DNA of 64,000 bases from Seriola aureovittata (GCF_021018895.1 NC_079368.1:5399501-5463500), one strand, 5' to 3'; counted from the stretch's first letter, positions 1 to 12,500 are shown. The notes: generated by a model not told the origin, from the letters alone. A program made the numbers and translations.

Positions 1-540
1 GGCCCAATCCTTTGTCCATGGTGGGTGACACATGAGGCTGAAATCTGCAGGTCTGTGGGGACACAAATGTTATTTTGCCTAAAAAATGCTGATGTTATTG
101 TAGAATGGGGTGCAAAAGCTTCCAGTTTTAACATTTAACTTTAGTCACACAAAAAAAAAAAAAATTCAAAATCAGAATAAAAAACACTAAAGTTATCATC
201 AGTTTATGAAGAAGGATTTAACTTTAGCATTTCTTCACATTTTAAGCCACATTTTGACTCTAGTTTGGATAGTGATGCTCCACTGCAAAAATACCAAGTA
301 TCCCCAAGTAACTTATCATTATAGTATATTATTATTATATTATATAATTTATAAATAATTAGAAAGATATTTCAGTATTGTTTTCCAGTGTTGTTTTGCC
401 TTTTTCAAGGGTTTTATTGAAATAAATAATATCTAGAAAAAAAGCAGAAAGCGGCATTTTCCTTTAAACTATTAAACTATTTATTTTTTCCTTCCTTAAG
501 GGAGCAAAGTACAAAAACTTAATTTGCCACATTATTGATT

Positions 541-805
541 TAAAGGAATAGTTTGACATTTTGGCAAATATATATAATATATATTATAATTTCTTGTCAA
601 AAGTTAGATGAGATGATAGATACCTCCTCTCATATCTTTCTGTTAAATATGAAGCTACAGCCTGTTAGCTTAGCATAGCATAAAGGCTAAACAGCTAACC
701 TGCCTTAACAAAATCCACCTAGCAGCACCACTTGAAATTACAAATTTACACGTTATATCTCATTTAGTTTAACTCGTGCAAAAAAACAAAATGTACAAAA
801 GAAAG
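541..805 (+). repeat. dispersed MITE-like repeat, family A copy 1
   Basis: It begins with a block containing GTTTGACATTTTGG, then a 'ctctcatatctttctg' block and a run of GTTAGCTTAGCATAG. The same ordered blocks recur at 7268, 7692, 42358 and, inverted, at 12205-12500 and 55683. This copy continues into an inner part (CACGTTATATCTCA, then GTACAAAA) that is also seen in the 12205 copy. From memory this is an abundant percomorph element with long terminal inverted repeats. Confidence 0.6.
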
Positions 806-989
806 CGATCAAACTATTTGCCATAAAGTTTTAAGGAAGCAGTAACTGCATAAACACAGATAGCGGCGGTCTTGAGGAAGTCTGTCGCAGTAATGCTCGC
901 AGCAGTAATAGAACGATAGCAGAAATCAGAGTAGTAGTATCAGTGGAGGTGGAGATGGAGGGGACTAATATTTTCCCCTCTGTGCGTCA

Positions 990-1130
990 GTGCAGAGACG
1001 GTGCAAAGTGCCACTGTGAGGTCCTGAGCAGCGGCTGACAGGCCTGGTGATTAATGACGACAGGGTGTGGAGCTGCTCTTCAATTAGACGCCAGCTCTAC
1101 CCCGGCTCACCATCGCTGCTGACAGCTAGG
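990..1130. other. possible conserved non-coding element
   Basis: This complex, non-repetitive, relatively GC-rich block within AT-rich DNA contains two TAAT cores (TGATTAATGACGAC and CAATTAGACGCC) typical of homeodomain-bound enhancers. It has no coding potential. The call is inference from base composition and motif content only. Confidence 0.25.
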
Positions 1131-1138
1131 ACAGGGGG

Positions 1139-1202
1139 GGAGAGAGAAAGAGAGAGAGAGAGAGGGAGAGAGATCATCAGTCTCTCTCTCTCTCTCTGTC
1201 TC
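1139..1202. repeat. GA-tract / TC-tract inverted pair
   Basis: An imperfect (GA)n tract of about 35 nt is followed, after a short spacer (atcatcagt), by a (TC)n tract of about 20 nt. The two can pair as a hairpin, and the purine/pyrimidine asymmetry could also favour triplex (H-DNA) structures. Confidence 0.75.
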
Positions 1203-3084
1203 TAGAACAAAACATTAACCTCAACTCCATGACTACCACCTCTGTGTTTAACATCAGGACACAATACAGAGCCTTCGGCATCCAACAGTGACCGCAGTGT
1301 TAAAGCAACCCAGATGGCGTGAACACATCCCTCATCAGGGCCTGTCATACAATCTCTGCTTTATTTCTCCACATAAACCCTGTGACTAACTCTTTTACAT
1401 GCCTGTTTCAACTCCCCTCTCATTCACGTCTGCAGTCAGGCACGCTGTAACGCTCGCTGTGAAAACAATAACAGCTACATTAAAGTCTTCCAGGTTGTTG
1501 AGCAGGTTGCGTGCTGGTTGGAGCAACTTCCTCCCACAATTCCAAGTACATTAATGTTTGCTTGGTCATGAAAACCTTACTCCCTTGTTAAGGTCCCTGT
1601 CAAACTTGTTCTATTTGTTTTTTTGACACTTGCAAATGTCACAACAAACGGTTGCTTCCTGCTGACTGTGGATAACAATACCCTTGGCCAGAAGGATGAA
1701 ATCATTAATGGATCAGTGTCTGAATAAAGCAAAGATTCAGGGGGATACAGATATTTATATATGTCCAGGTTCATATAGATAACAGGTTGTGCTTTTCTTG
1801 TAAAGATTATGTTAACACCTTATTAAAAAAAAACAAAGACACTAGAGTGGATTTCTAAATGGGTAACTCTGCATCATAATGGTTTATTATTTAGTTGGTT
1901 TCTGGATTTTTTTTTTACCTAGACAATAGCATAAATAGCAGTTAGATGCTAACAATTATTTTCATTTATTCATCATAGTTAGCATGTTCTTCAAAACTAA
2001 TTACTGTGGTTATTTTAGTGCTTGTTCAAACCAACGACAAAACACTGACTGATTTCTTCTCTGTGGTTGAAGCTGAGCTGTGGCACAGATCTTAAATACC
2101 TGTGGTGAGCAGCAGCACTGACCAGCAAGTGCTCCAACCTGAACAACCATACAGGTCATTTGTCCTTACCCTGTGATACGACCCATAAGAGCGCCTCTGG
2201 AAATAGTACCGGACTTCCATCATCATGGTTACAATAATAAACAAGTGCATTGTACTGGTGGTGGCATACCAGACCTTTATCGTCATGGTAAAAATAATAA
2301 TTAAGCTTATGGAAAGGTAATGGTTTGGTTAAGTTTAGGCACAAAAGCAGGAAATGAACAGAGGTCTCCCGTGTCAAATCTGTGTCCCAATTCAGGGGCC
2401 GCATCCTACGGACACTGCATTTGAAAACTGATTGGCTGTTGCATTTGGAAGGCTTCTTCAAATGCGGGTAGAAAATGCGGCCTTCTTTTCCTGGGCAAAG
2501 AAGTCTGCAACGGATGGATCCTTATGGCTGAACCTATCCCAAGATTCATTGCGCACCAGTAATGAAATTAACATGGCGGCAAACACTGAGAGAGCCTGAA
2601 GATTACACTTTAATATGTAAGTGCTGGGTTTAGGCTCAATTCAACAGCTAATGGTACAACTCTTAAAAAAACAAAAAGTTGTCAAGGTTGCTAGGTGACA
2701 GGAGTGGCACTTTGTGACACAACGGCAAGGCCAGGCACAGCTGGCGAAACAAAGCGGAAACACTACGTCCGCCGAATAGGTGGTTTATCGTTGATTTAGG
2801 TTTGACCTTCACAGTCAACGAAGACGTAGTCCATAAACCTACCTTCCACATTTCAGTCTGACATGCGCATCGAAATATTCAGAACACTTGTTTGAGTTGT
2901 CGGTTGGAAAATATGCACACTGTAATGCAACTAAAAATGTACCTAAAATCTGGTCGTATATAATTCCTGTTTTGGGTTGATTAATTTATAGATCAGTAAC
3001 AGAGGGGCTGTCAGCTCAGCTGAGTTCACAGAGAGAAATAGTGCTTTTAATTTAATTTTCAGCCAGCCCTGACCTTGGCAAACC

Positions 3085-3345
3085 TCACTTGGCCTCCACA
3101 TGGAAAGCTGCCCAGAGCTGCTGCGGTCTCTCCAAAGTTCCAGTGGTGTGAGTGAGCACCGTTAATAGACATACCCTCCCTAACCACCAGTGGAGAAATG
3201 AACATTTCAATTACAGTACGGTGCGCTGCTAATAGCACTTGGACCACGTGTCCAGCTGGATTCCATTTGTTGCTGTGCTGGGAGATCGTGGCGAAGATGT
3301 CACGAGCGCTCTGAAATGAACGTGCCTTGGCGAGGAACAAGCGAC
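3085..3345. other. possible conserved non-coding element
   Basis: This block of complex sequence has mixed composition, with no repeat character and a long minus-strand frame (3059-3418) that lacks recognisable protein features. It contains GGACCACGTGTCC (a perfect palindrome with an E-box) and two TAATAG motifs. The call is inference only. A missed exon is a less likely alternative because no matching splice sites stand out. Confidence 0.22.
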
Positions 3346-3956
3346 GGTGCTGACGAACGTGATTCATGCTCTGATTGACAACTTGTTTTTCCTCCACTTT
3401 TGGACAGCCTGTGGTCATAATGTACTCACTTTAAGTATCATAGGCCTCACGTCTGTTTTATGTCTCCTCTGGATGTTCCTCCAGACTCAGAGGCTGCCAT
3501 TATGATGATTGCGCTCATCTCATCCGCTGCACTACAGGCCAGGATACACAGTTCAAACCCAATTTATATTAGCTGCTTAACTTTTCTTGCAAGATTATTG
3601 CAGCCACATTAATGGCAGATTGCCCCTCTCTTAGAATAAATGTATAGGCATATACATGATAATAAACAATGAAGAGAAATAGGAATGATGATTGACAGGG
3701 AGGATGAAATGCAACAAAGGCCCTAATTAGGAATGTGCATGCAGAAACAAGGGTGAACATGCTGATTAGATGAACTGGAATAAATTACCCTTAAACTGCT
3801 GTAAATGTGAACGTGATGTAATGTAAATTTAAGTCCTTCAGCCAAGCATTCAAAAAAAATTCACATTATCTCTCCTCAGTCTCTTAACACACACAAGATG
3901 TTTGGCAGCTAACAGACAGTTGAGTGTGACTTCAGCTGCCAGGAGCAAACAGTGTT

Positions 3957-3958
<2 letters not shown>

Positions 3959-4048
<90 letters not shown>
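3959..4048 (+). repeat. (GT)45 microsatellite
   Basis: Ninety bases of uninterrupted GT dinucleotide. It creates spurious open frames on both strands. Likely highly polymorphic. Confidence 0.98.
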
Positions 4049-4049
<1 letters not shown>

Positions 4050-5159
4050 CAGACATAAGTGTTCAAACAGATACGTTATTGTCATTGCATTGTAAGAGAG
4101 TGGCCCATACACACACTTGATATATACATTAAACATCTGTATACATTACACATTGACTCAGTTCTGCATGTGTGGTGTGTTCTCAGTGTAATGGAGCATT
4201 AAAGCTGAATAAATGGGTGTATTGGATGCAAGTTTACAACAGTGGTTATTTTCACTTGGGCTGAACAATGATTTGTCATTTTAAGAAAACAAAACAATGT
4301 TTTGTACCAATGATCAGCTTGTTATCTTTCATTTCCAGTTTGAAAAACAAAAACAAAAACAGCACTCAGATCATTATTATCATTAAAATTCTCAAATAAA
4401 ACCCACAGAAGTAATAAACAATAAATCCAGTGAAAATGTAGCTCATAGACATTTTGACCTGTCAGGAAAAGCACAGATGCAACCAGTAAAATAAATACCA
4501 GGACCATGAAACTGGCTGACATCTGGAACATTAATGTTATTAATCATTAACGGCTTCCTTTAATGATTACATGTGTTTTTCCTGCTATTGCATGTCATCA
4601 TGTCTTCCATGATGAGAGTGTATGTCCTTGCAAATGAGTTTGAAATCTCTTCAGAAAGGCGCATTAGTGTAAATTCTGTGATTTAGTGCTGTAGTTGCAT
4701 GAAGTTGGAGAAACTGACAAGAGACAGATTAAAAATGATCGTCCAAAATCATCTCGACTTTAGTCCCTAGTATGGATCAAGCGCAACAAAACGCTGGGTC
4801 CTACACCCCCCCCCCATAACGATAACACCTTCATGTTAGACTTGTTAGACAAATGCCCATACAAGCCTAAGTAGAGATCACCCTGATGACATCATCAGTT
4901 ATTTTCTCAGACTTGACTGAGCTCCTCCACAGAAAACTTTATGCAACTGCTTTAACAGGCTGAGTCGTACTCCACAGGGAGAGTAGTGCCTATATAATAA
5001 CCTAGGTGTGTAAAATCAGTGCAGTGTCACTTTAACCATTTCCAATTCATAACCAGTTTAATATTGATCAGTTCAACAGTGAATAGACTGTGATTACTCA
5101 TAAATAATTAACCATATTGATACACATGCACGAACTTGACAATATCTTATTCTAACACG

Positions 5160-5570
5160 GCTGTAATCAGGTTAACGTTCACAGTGATGAGCCTGCAGAG
5201 GATTATCAGCTGCCTCTGCAGTTCAGTTCCCTTCCCCTCCACTCAGCTTTTTTTTTTTTAGCATGTTTCAGCTCATTGTTTTGGTTTAACAGCCCACAAC
5301 TTTACTGTTTTGGTTCAGTCTTACCACTCACATAACATTGTTTTCATTGCAGCAGGCAGCACCGATATGTCCTGCGCCAACTGGCTGACAAGCAAAGTTA
5401 GCAACTAGCTGGTGAACATAGTGCAGCATTTAGCAGCTAAAGAGGCAGATACTTCCCTCAGGACTGGTTGGAGACCAGAAACAGAACTGAGCTTTCATTT
5501 GCCAGGTGACCAGACACACAACTCCAAATAGATGCTAATGCTGCTTCTTATCTGTGGGAAGTGTCAACAA
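5160..5570. repeat. dispersed repeat, family B copy 1
   Basis: The ordered blocks are CTCATTGTTTTGG, CAACTTTACTGTTTTGGTTC, GCAGGCAGC, AACTAGCTGGTGAACATAG and ACACAACTCCAAAT followed by GATGCTAATG. The same blocks recur in the same order at 9500-9870 and 11870-12205, so this is an interspersed element rather than unique sequence. No protein is encoded. Confidence 0.65.
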
Positions 5571-6524
5571 CTGGCAAATGTTTGCTAACAAGTTCACATC
5601 TTGTTTCCGCGGCCTCCCAAAAAAAATCTGTGACTGCAGGTTTAAATAGAGGACAAATACATCAATTGTTTTCTAATCCTTCCCATTTTCTCTTCTGTAA
5701 ATTAAAGAAGAGGCTGTTTCAACTGAGGAGATTTTCTATACCTCTCTCCCTCTCTCTTTCAGCTCTACTTCCCTTGTCTCCCTGAGGTGCTGCACTGACA
5801 GCTCCAGAGTCGTTGGACAGTTGGTCCGGAGCGACACAGTGGCCTGATTCCTTCACAGTGAACATAAAAGCTGTTCTGTCCTGCAGATGGAAAGAGACAG
5901 ATAGGAAATTAGACAGGAGTCATTTTACCCACCATGTTAAAAGCACGTTATGATTTTGACTGCCTCCTTCAACAAGCATTTCATTCGACCTTAAATTGGA
6001 TTTCAGCTCTCAGTTGTTAAAACCTATCAGTAAGGTACAGGTTTTGTAACGTCTTTGCATATAAAGTGGGGTCTGCTGATTGCAAATAGTCAAATCCACT
6101 ATTATTCTCACATCACAAGCTCAGTTTATGTTTCAGGTTCCTGACAACCTTTACACATTAAGGCATTTATGGTTCATATTAGTGGGTCGCCACCATCCAT
6201 GAGTCCTCTGTGTTTGATTTAGCAGGACCGTGTCAGTGTGAGTGTGTGCTCACATATACAAGTTTATATTAGCGGAGGCCTTGCGGTTTCTGGAGTGAGG
6301 GTGAAAAAAAAAGTTTTTTTCCACAGGCAGCATGATTATTTTTACTTTTTTCAGGGAACCGTTTTAGATGTTGAGAAACCCCTCCCTCACCTCTACCTCT
6401 CCTCCCCTACTAGTGAGTTACCCGCATGCCTATGATGGTGCTTGGGGCAAAAAAAAGGAAAAAAAAGGGGTAGGGGAGAGGAGGGAGAGCCACGGAGAGC
6501 CAGGGAGAGGGCGGGAAGGGAAAC

Positions 6525-6690
6525 AGAGCTGATTATCCAAATACAGTCATTAAAGGGGAAATGTGTTTTTCAAGCTGTCAAGATGATTAATGGGCGAGAG
6601 CAAATCCTCACAAATGCTCTTGTTTAGTCTAACTGGCAGACACGATCCTGCCCATTGATTTATGGCAGGCCTGCTGTGTGAGACCATAGT
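6525..6690. other. possible conserved non-coding element
   Basis: This dense complex block contains GCTGATTATCCAAATACAG, ATGATTAATGGGCGAG and CATTGATTTATGGCAGG, several TAAT/TTAT homeodomain-like cores in about 150 bp. It is followed directly by a (GT)n tract at 6711-6737. It has no coding potential and no match to the repeat families seen elsewhere in the window. The enhancer interpretation is inference. Confidence 0.3.
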
Positions 6691-6698
6691 GAGGTTAG

Positions 6699-6710
<12 letters not shown>

Positions 6711-6737
<27 letters not shown>
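6711..6737 (+). repeat. (GT)n microsatellite
   Basis: A 27-base GT dinucleotide run. Confidence 0.95.
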
Positions 6738-6740
<3 letters not shown>

Positions 6741-7267
6741 GTTAGGTTGTGTGTGTTCATGTTAAACTGTGGGTTTTTGCGCACACGTATGCATGCATGT
6801 GAAAGCAGTGTGTCGGTCCACATGAGGGTTGAGGAGGGATCAGAGCACAGGGGAGAGCAGTGAATAAAATCTCCTCATCAGCCTTCACCCTCTGCGCCGA
6901 CAAACCAGCTACACAAACCAGAGGTTAGCTGAGCCCTTTTTGATTTCACGGCTCCATGATTGAACACCAACAACAGGATCGATGTGACATCCAGAATGGA
7001 TCAAACAGCTGTCCAGACGTACTTAGGTTTTCATCTGTCACTTGCCAATATCCCTCCTCACAGATGAGATTGGAACAAAATGAACAATATTTCTCTCATT
7101 GCTCAACTGTAACTGATGTTTATCTGGCCTGTGTTGTAGATAACATCACCTAACAATGCTGCTTTGTAGGGCAAGGCATTACGCAGTTAGAAGTTAATAA
7201 ACAGCACAGCGTCATGACATGTTTTTAATACAATATTCTTAAGTAATAGTTTAGTACACTTTTAGTA

Positions 7268-7412
7268 AATACGTGGGTTCGCTTTCTTGTCAAAAGGTAG
7301 ATGAAAAGATTGATACCACTCTCATATTATATCTTTGAGGCAAATATGAAGCTAGAGCCAGCAACCAAGCTTAGCTAAGCATAAAGATTCACATGAAAAA
7401 AGGCAGCTAACA
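7268..7412 (+). repeat. dispersed repeat, family A copy 2 (terminal part)
   Basis: Carries the family A terminal blocks: GCTTTCTTGTCAAAAGG, GATTGATACCACTCTCAT, CAAATATGAAGCTAGAGCC and GCTTAGCTAAGCATAAAG. It corresponds to one terminal inverted repeat only; the rest of the element is missing or diverged. Confidence 0.6.
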
Positions 7413-7454
7413 GGTTTGCGCAAATGAAGGAGCTTTTGTTAAAATTAGACTGAA

Positions 7455-7660
7455 TGTTGTAGTTGTCATTAAAGGGGTTATTGGTGCGTTTTCCCTGCCA
7501 CCAAATGTGGTTTTCCGGGAACAGGTTCAGCTATCTTTGGTTATAAGCGCTACTTCTTCAGGGCAGATTGGAGCTGATGCTGAACTCACAGCGGTTCTTG
7601 GTTAAGTAAACAGCTCTTAATGCTAACGTTAGCTAAGTAGCAATGGCAAAACCTGTTTCT
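7455..7660 (+). repeat. dispersed repeat, family C copy 1
   Basis: It starts with TTAAAGGGGTTATT and contains CTACTTCTTCAGGGCAGATT. A second copy at 11485-11720 begins TTAAAGGGGTTATTTG and shares CTACAGGGCAGATTGGAG. No coding capacity. Confidence 0.55.
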
Positions 7661-7691
7661 TTCAAGGTTGGTAAGTTATCTGCAATTCAAA

Positions 7692-7970
7692 TGAATAGCT
7701 CAACATTTTCAGAAATTAGCTTATTTTCTTTCTTTGCTGAATTATAATAAGGATCTCTCATGTTTGTGCTGTAAATATGGAGCTACTGCCAGAAGACGAT
7801 TAGCTTAGCTTAAAGCGAAGACTGGAAACAGTGGGGTTACTCCCTGGCTCAATCCTCAGTAAAATCAACCTATCAGCACCTCTAAAGCATCATATTTAGT
7901 ATATAGAAATTAGATTTTCTCATCTAACTCTCAGAAGGAGAGCAAATAAGTGTATTTACAAAAATGTCAA
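7692..7970 (+). repeat. dispersed repeat, family A copy 3
   Basis: It shows AACATTTTCAGAAATTAGC, the CTCTCATGTTTGTGCTG block, TAAATATGGAGCTACTGCC, GATTAGCTTAGCTTAAAG, AGACTGGAAACAG and the internal CACCTCTAAAGC block. It is longer than copy 2, covering a terminal repeat plus the inner region. Confidence 0.6.
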
Positions 7971-9499
7971 AGAATTCCTTAAAATTGCAAATAACTTTCT
8001 CCATGTACAGCTTTGAGGACCTTATTTCTGTTGTGCCTAGTCGTTTCTGTTGTTACTAAATCAGACAGGAGGTACATAATATAAAATATAACATATACTC
8101 TGTGTTTCGGGGTAAATACATAGTATTCCTGGACAGTTTCTACTCAATTTAGACGAAGCTACTTTCTGTAAAAGGCTCAAAGTACTAAACCAAAACATTT
8201 TGACATATAGTATGTGTTTTCACGCTCATATTACATATAAAAATCTATGACTGATTTGTTTTTAACAGCAAAATGTGTTTTGTACAACAATTATCTGACA
8301 AAGAGAACTACAGACAAAGAAACAAAGCACCAACAGCCACCTGCACTTGTTTGTCTGACAGAGAATGTCTGAAAATTAAATGAGTAACAATGAGCAACAG
8401 AGAATGCATCACTTAAAAAAAAAAGCACTGTGGATCCTGGATGCTGAGAGGAGCTGTTATTACTTTTTACTAAATAATAATCATTTGTGCAGAAATTGTG
8501 TGGCATGCATTATAAAGAAATTGTGAAAAAACATTACATCAAACATGATACTTAGATAAAGATGATAGTTGCAGTCTGTATCCTCTCACTAGTTGCTACT
8601 GCAGAAATCCAGATTTTCCAGTCATAACTGAAGTTTAATTTTATTGTATCTGAATAAACTGAGCCTTCCAGGGATTTTAAAACAAACTCCATGAATTTAT
8701 TGCAAATACTTACTGACCCTGCTCTGACGGAAAGTCCCAGTGCAGTCGTCCCCTGAAGGTGAATACGTCACTGCGGGGCGGTCCACTCCAACTTCTCCAG
8801 GCTGGTCCAGATGGATGGCTAGCAGCTGTTGGCCCTACAACCTCTTCCCTCAGCACAACCATTAGGCCTATCTGTCTGCAATTTCCTCATTCTTCCTCAG
8901 CTCCCTCTGAAGTCCGCTATGATCGCTTTCCCACACCCCCACAGCTCAGCGTAGCACCACACTGTATGTACACTGCAGTCTCGTTTGGCCTGAGCAGACC
9001 TGAGCACATTCACAGGACCAATTAGCCTGTCCACCCACATATCCATACACACACAGGCATACATGCACATAGTCACACGGACACATGTCCTCTGATAAAT
9101 TTCACCAAAGCAAAAGCAGACACCCATGAGGAAGATGTTAAAGGGAGATTTCTGCAACCGGGGGAAGATTAATGTAGCACCACAGAGAAAGGCCAGTTGT
9201 GTAACTGTGTGCTTGGACCTCCTCTGGGACTCCGCAGCACTGTGAAGAGCAGGACGTCCTAAACCTTCAAATATTAATGGTAACAGATGATAGTGAGAAA
9301 AAAAGAAAAGAGGAGAGGAAGATGAGAGTGGACGTCCAAACTTTTAAAGGTAAATTGTGACTTATTGGTGTCATGACATTCATGTTAGGCTCCGGATAGA
9401 ACCACCATGTTGGATAAAACAGACTGGATGTATTCCTCACTTTAAGGCTGCCATAATCAGTACTTCTTTAATAACAATAAATCAAAATATATTATGTGT

Positions 9500-9870
9500 A
9501 ATATAAAGGGGATGCTTGTTGTGAAAACCTACAGAGAATTATAGTCTGTATAGTTCCCCTCTGTTCTGAGGAGTTTTAAAGTCTTTTTAAACTCATTGTT
9601 TTTGTTTTCTGGACCACAACTGAACAGTTTTGGTTCAGTTTCACTGCTCTCATTAGTCTAATTTAGGCTGAAGTAGGCAGCTGTTCTAAAAACCCCCTAC
9701 CTGCCCAGAACCAAACAGCAGACAAATAGCCTCAGGAGTTGCTGGAGACAAAAACAGAAGAGTGAGTATTGAACTTACATTTGTCAGGTGGCCAAAAACA
9801 CGACTCCAAATTAATGCTAATGTTGGTCTGTGTCTGCTGGATGTGTAAATAGCCAGCTATTTGTTAACAC
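9500..9870. repeat. dispersed repeat, family B copy 2
   Basis: Matches copies at 5160 and 11870 by the blocks AACAGTTTTGGTTCAGTTTC, GTAGGCAGCTGTTCTAAAAA, CTGCCCAGAACCAAACA, ACATTTGTCAGGTGGCC and ACACGACTCCAAATTAATGC. Confidence 0.65.
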
Positions 9871-11119
9871 ACTCACTGTTTTAGCTTAAAAGGTGATGCC
9901 ATGTCAATGTTTCCTCTCTCTGCTGCCTTCAAGTGCCCAAAATTAAACATATTGGTTTATCCATGCTTTTGGGAAGGACTCACAAGATCATTTACCCTCC
10001 AGCTCTTTTTGGGGCATATATACAGTATATATATACATATATATAGTTTTTAAGACATTTTGAAGACCTACCAATCGGTGGCTACATCCACAGTAATACA
10101 TTTCTTTATATGTTTTACAATGCATCACTTTGCTATGTCTGGCGTCCACGCTGCTTCAGAACTTTCAGGCCCTTAATATGGAGACTTTCAGCTGCTGGCT
10201 CCATTTTGGTTTGAAAACTCCAGGGGTTGCGTTGCAATCTCCCTTTGCCTCCTGACTGGGCCTTATCAGCCACGACAGAGGTGAATGTAACATGGATAGC
10301 GAATTACACGCTTTACTGGTCTTGTTGTCTTTGATAGCAGCTGTTGCGGAGGTAAACGCTGCATTTTATAATGCTACAACTGCCTTTAGTGTTCAATGTT
10401 CATAGTATTTTCTGCAACTAACCAACCGCAAAGTAGACAAACTGCTCCTTGTTTAAAGAGGCACACAAATGCCAGGTGTTTGTGAATGGTCATGTGATGT
10501 GTGTTTTCAGGTGTGTTAATATGGACGGTGATCATTTCCGATACAAAGCTCCTCATTTTTGTTTTAGAAGGCTGCTTGTGGTGTATTAGTGTAGCTGTAG
10601 AGAGGGCTGTCAGAGTCACTAGAGTCACTATTTACCCAGTCCTGCTTTCAATAAATGTTAGCTAAAATTTTGAGCCAAGCTTTACATAGCACTTAGCCAG
10701 CTCAAAACCAAGTGAAACCAAAAATTGCTTACACTAATTAAAGTCCTAATAACTGTCACCGACATTTCTGCAGTAAAGCCTGTGTAGAGCAATTAAGCGC
10801 AAAATCCAACCTGAGCTGACCCTGAGTCTGTTACATCAGCTGACTCCTGTTGGGTTTGCGTACAAATATGAAGCTCTGAAATGTAAGAGTGTGGGAGCTT
10901 GGAGGGGGAGTCAAACAAAATGTGAGGCATGTAGCCCAGCTGTAAGGTCATTCTCTGTGTATACATACATATATATATACATATATGCGCTCAGATTCAC
11001 TTACCATCTGTATGCATGTTTAGTTCATTCCAGCTGCAAACTCTGCACCAGTATCCCTCTCCAAGCCGCACAGCTACATCTGTGTGTGGTGAAATATATG
11101 GGCATGTGTGTCCATGTGT

Positions 11120-11260
11120 CAGCGTCTAATGATTAATGACCCACGGCCCTGCTTTCTTCTACTTCCTTCCCCTCCAGTCGTGTCACACACATCATCATGC
11201 GTCACCGTAATGGACGCCGGCAGACGGCTGTAGCAGCTCCTGCTTGGCTTCATGGAGACA
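11120..11260. other. possible conserved non-coding element
   Basis: This complex block has TAATGATTAATGACCC near its start and a GC-rich CATGCGTCACCGTAATGGAC core. It is not repetitive within the window and has no protein signal. The call is inference. Confidence 0.25.
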
Positions 11261-11484
11261 AACAGACCATAACTTCCTCCACATGCAAATACACTCATAC
11301 ATTTAAAGCTGCACAGGGAGACATGCCAGTAGCTCCATAATGTGACATCAGTAAACTATGTCCTCCTCTCACCTCAAGTGGAGGTCAGCTTTATGCAGGT
11401 TTTTCCTGAGTGACTGGCTGCTCTTTTAACCTTGTTAATGTAAGTGCTCAGGTGTTAAGTGAAAGTGAAGCTAGACCAGCGTCT

Positions 11485-11720
11485 TAAAGGGGTTATTTGT
11501 AAGTTTTCTCTGCCGCCGAACGTGCTTTCTTGCCGGGAGCAGGTGGTGGTGATTGTCGCTTGACAAGATTACATCATTGCATTTACAAGACAAGAGGTTA
11601 TAATACGCCCTCTGACCAGCGCTACATCTACAGGGCAGATTGGAGGCTACAATGAGTCGCTATTGGAAACTGACGTGACAGGCCGGGGCGAGCCGGTTAG
11701 CACAAATAATGAAAATGTTC
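11485..11720 (+). repeat. dispersed repeat, family C copy 2
   Basis: Shares the start and the CAGGGCAGATTGGAG block with the copy at 7455. Confidence 0.55.
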
Positions 11721-11869
11721 CTCAGGTCTTAGGTCCTGTCTCATCTGTCAGACAACAGCAACAACACCATGGGAGCTGAAGATGGGCTTTTATGGAGCTT
11801 TAGTAGGTCAATGTTAGAGAGAACATGTCGCTCATTAATATTTCCCATTTGCTATCTTACACTTGTTTT

Positions 11870-12205
11870 GCTGAGAACATCAGTACTACTCTGAGGTTCA
11901 TCTCATAGTTTAGTTTAACAACCTGGGACTTTACTGTGGTGGTTCACCGATAACGTAATTCCTGACCACAGCAGGCAGCTGTTTTCTGAGATACAGGTCT
12001 AAAAACCCACTGTACCTGTACCTGTACATTGCCTGCCCAGCAACAAACAACAGACTGATACAGGTAGCTGGTGAACATAGCAAAGCAATTATCAACAAAA
12101 GAGTTTGTAGACACCAAAAATAGACCTAAAGAGAGAGAATATTGGACTTACATTCACCAGAAACACAACTCCAAATGATAATGTTGCTCTGTAACTGCTG
12201 GTAGG
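11870..12205. repeat. dispersed repeat, family B copy 3
   Basis: Carries GGGACTTTACTGTGGTGG, CAGCAGGCAGCTGTTTTCTG, GCTGGTGAACATAGCAAAGC and ACACAACTCCAAATGATAAT. It directly abuts a family A element on its right. Confidence 0.6.
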
Positions 12206-12500
12206 AAACAGTTAGCCTGGCTCTGTCTAAAGCTCTGAAGCTCTAATGAACGTTATATCATTTTTTTTTCTAGTCTGTACAAAAACCAAAGTTTAAAAAT
12301 GGAAAGTTATGGTTAACAATTGTTTTGTGTTGATATTTGTGGGGGGAGGGGCTAGGGGCAAGCTTCTAGTATTTATGCTAAGCTAAGCTAAGCTAATTGC
12401 CTGCTGACTTGCTACATATTTGCCAATATGAGAGTGGTACTGATTTCCTCATCTTACTCTTGGCAAGAGAGCCAATAATCTTATTTCCTAAAATGTGAAA
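12205..12500. repeat. dispersed MITE-like repeat, family A copy 4
   Basis: It contains the inner region (GTTAGCCTGGCTCTGTC, ACGTTATATCATTT, GTACAAAAACCAAAGT). It then has the far terminal repeat in inverted orientation: GCTAAGCTAAGCTAAGCTAA, ATATGAGAGTGGTACTGATT, CTCATCTTACTCTTGGCAAG and CTTATTTCC. The inverted far end, compared with the forward ends of copies 1-3, is what shows that family A has long terminal inverted repeats. Confidence 0.6.

Noticed and set aside
3850..4136. Open frames encoding poly-(HT) or poly-(CV) on both strands
   Set aside because: They are translations of the GT microsatellite.
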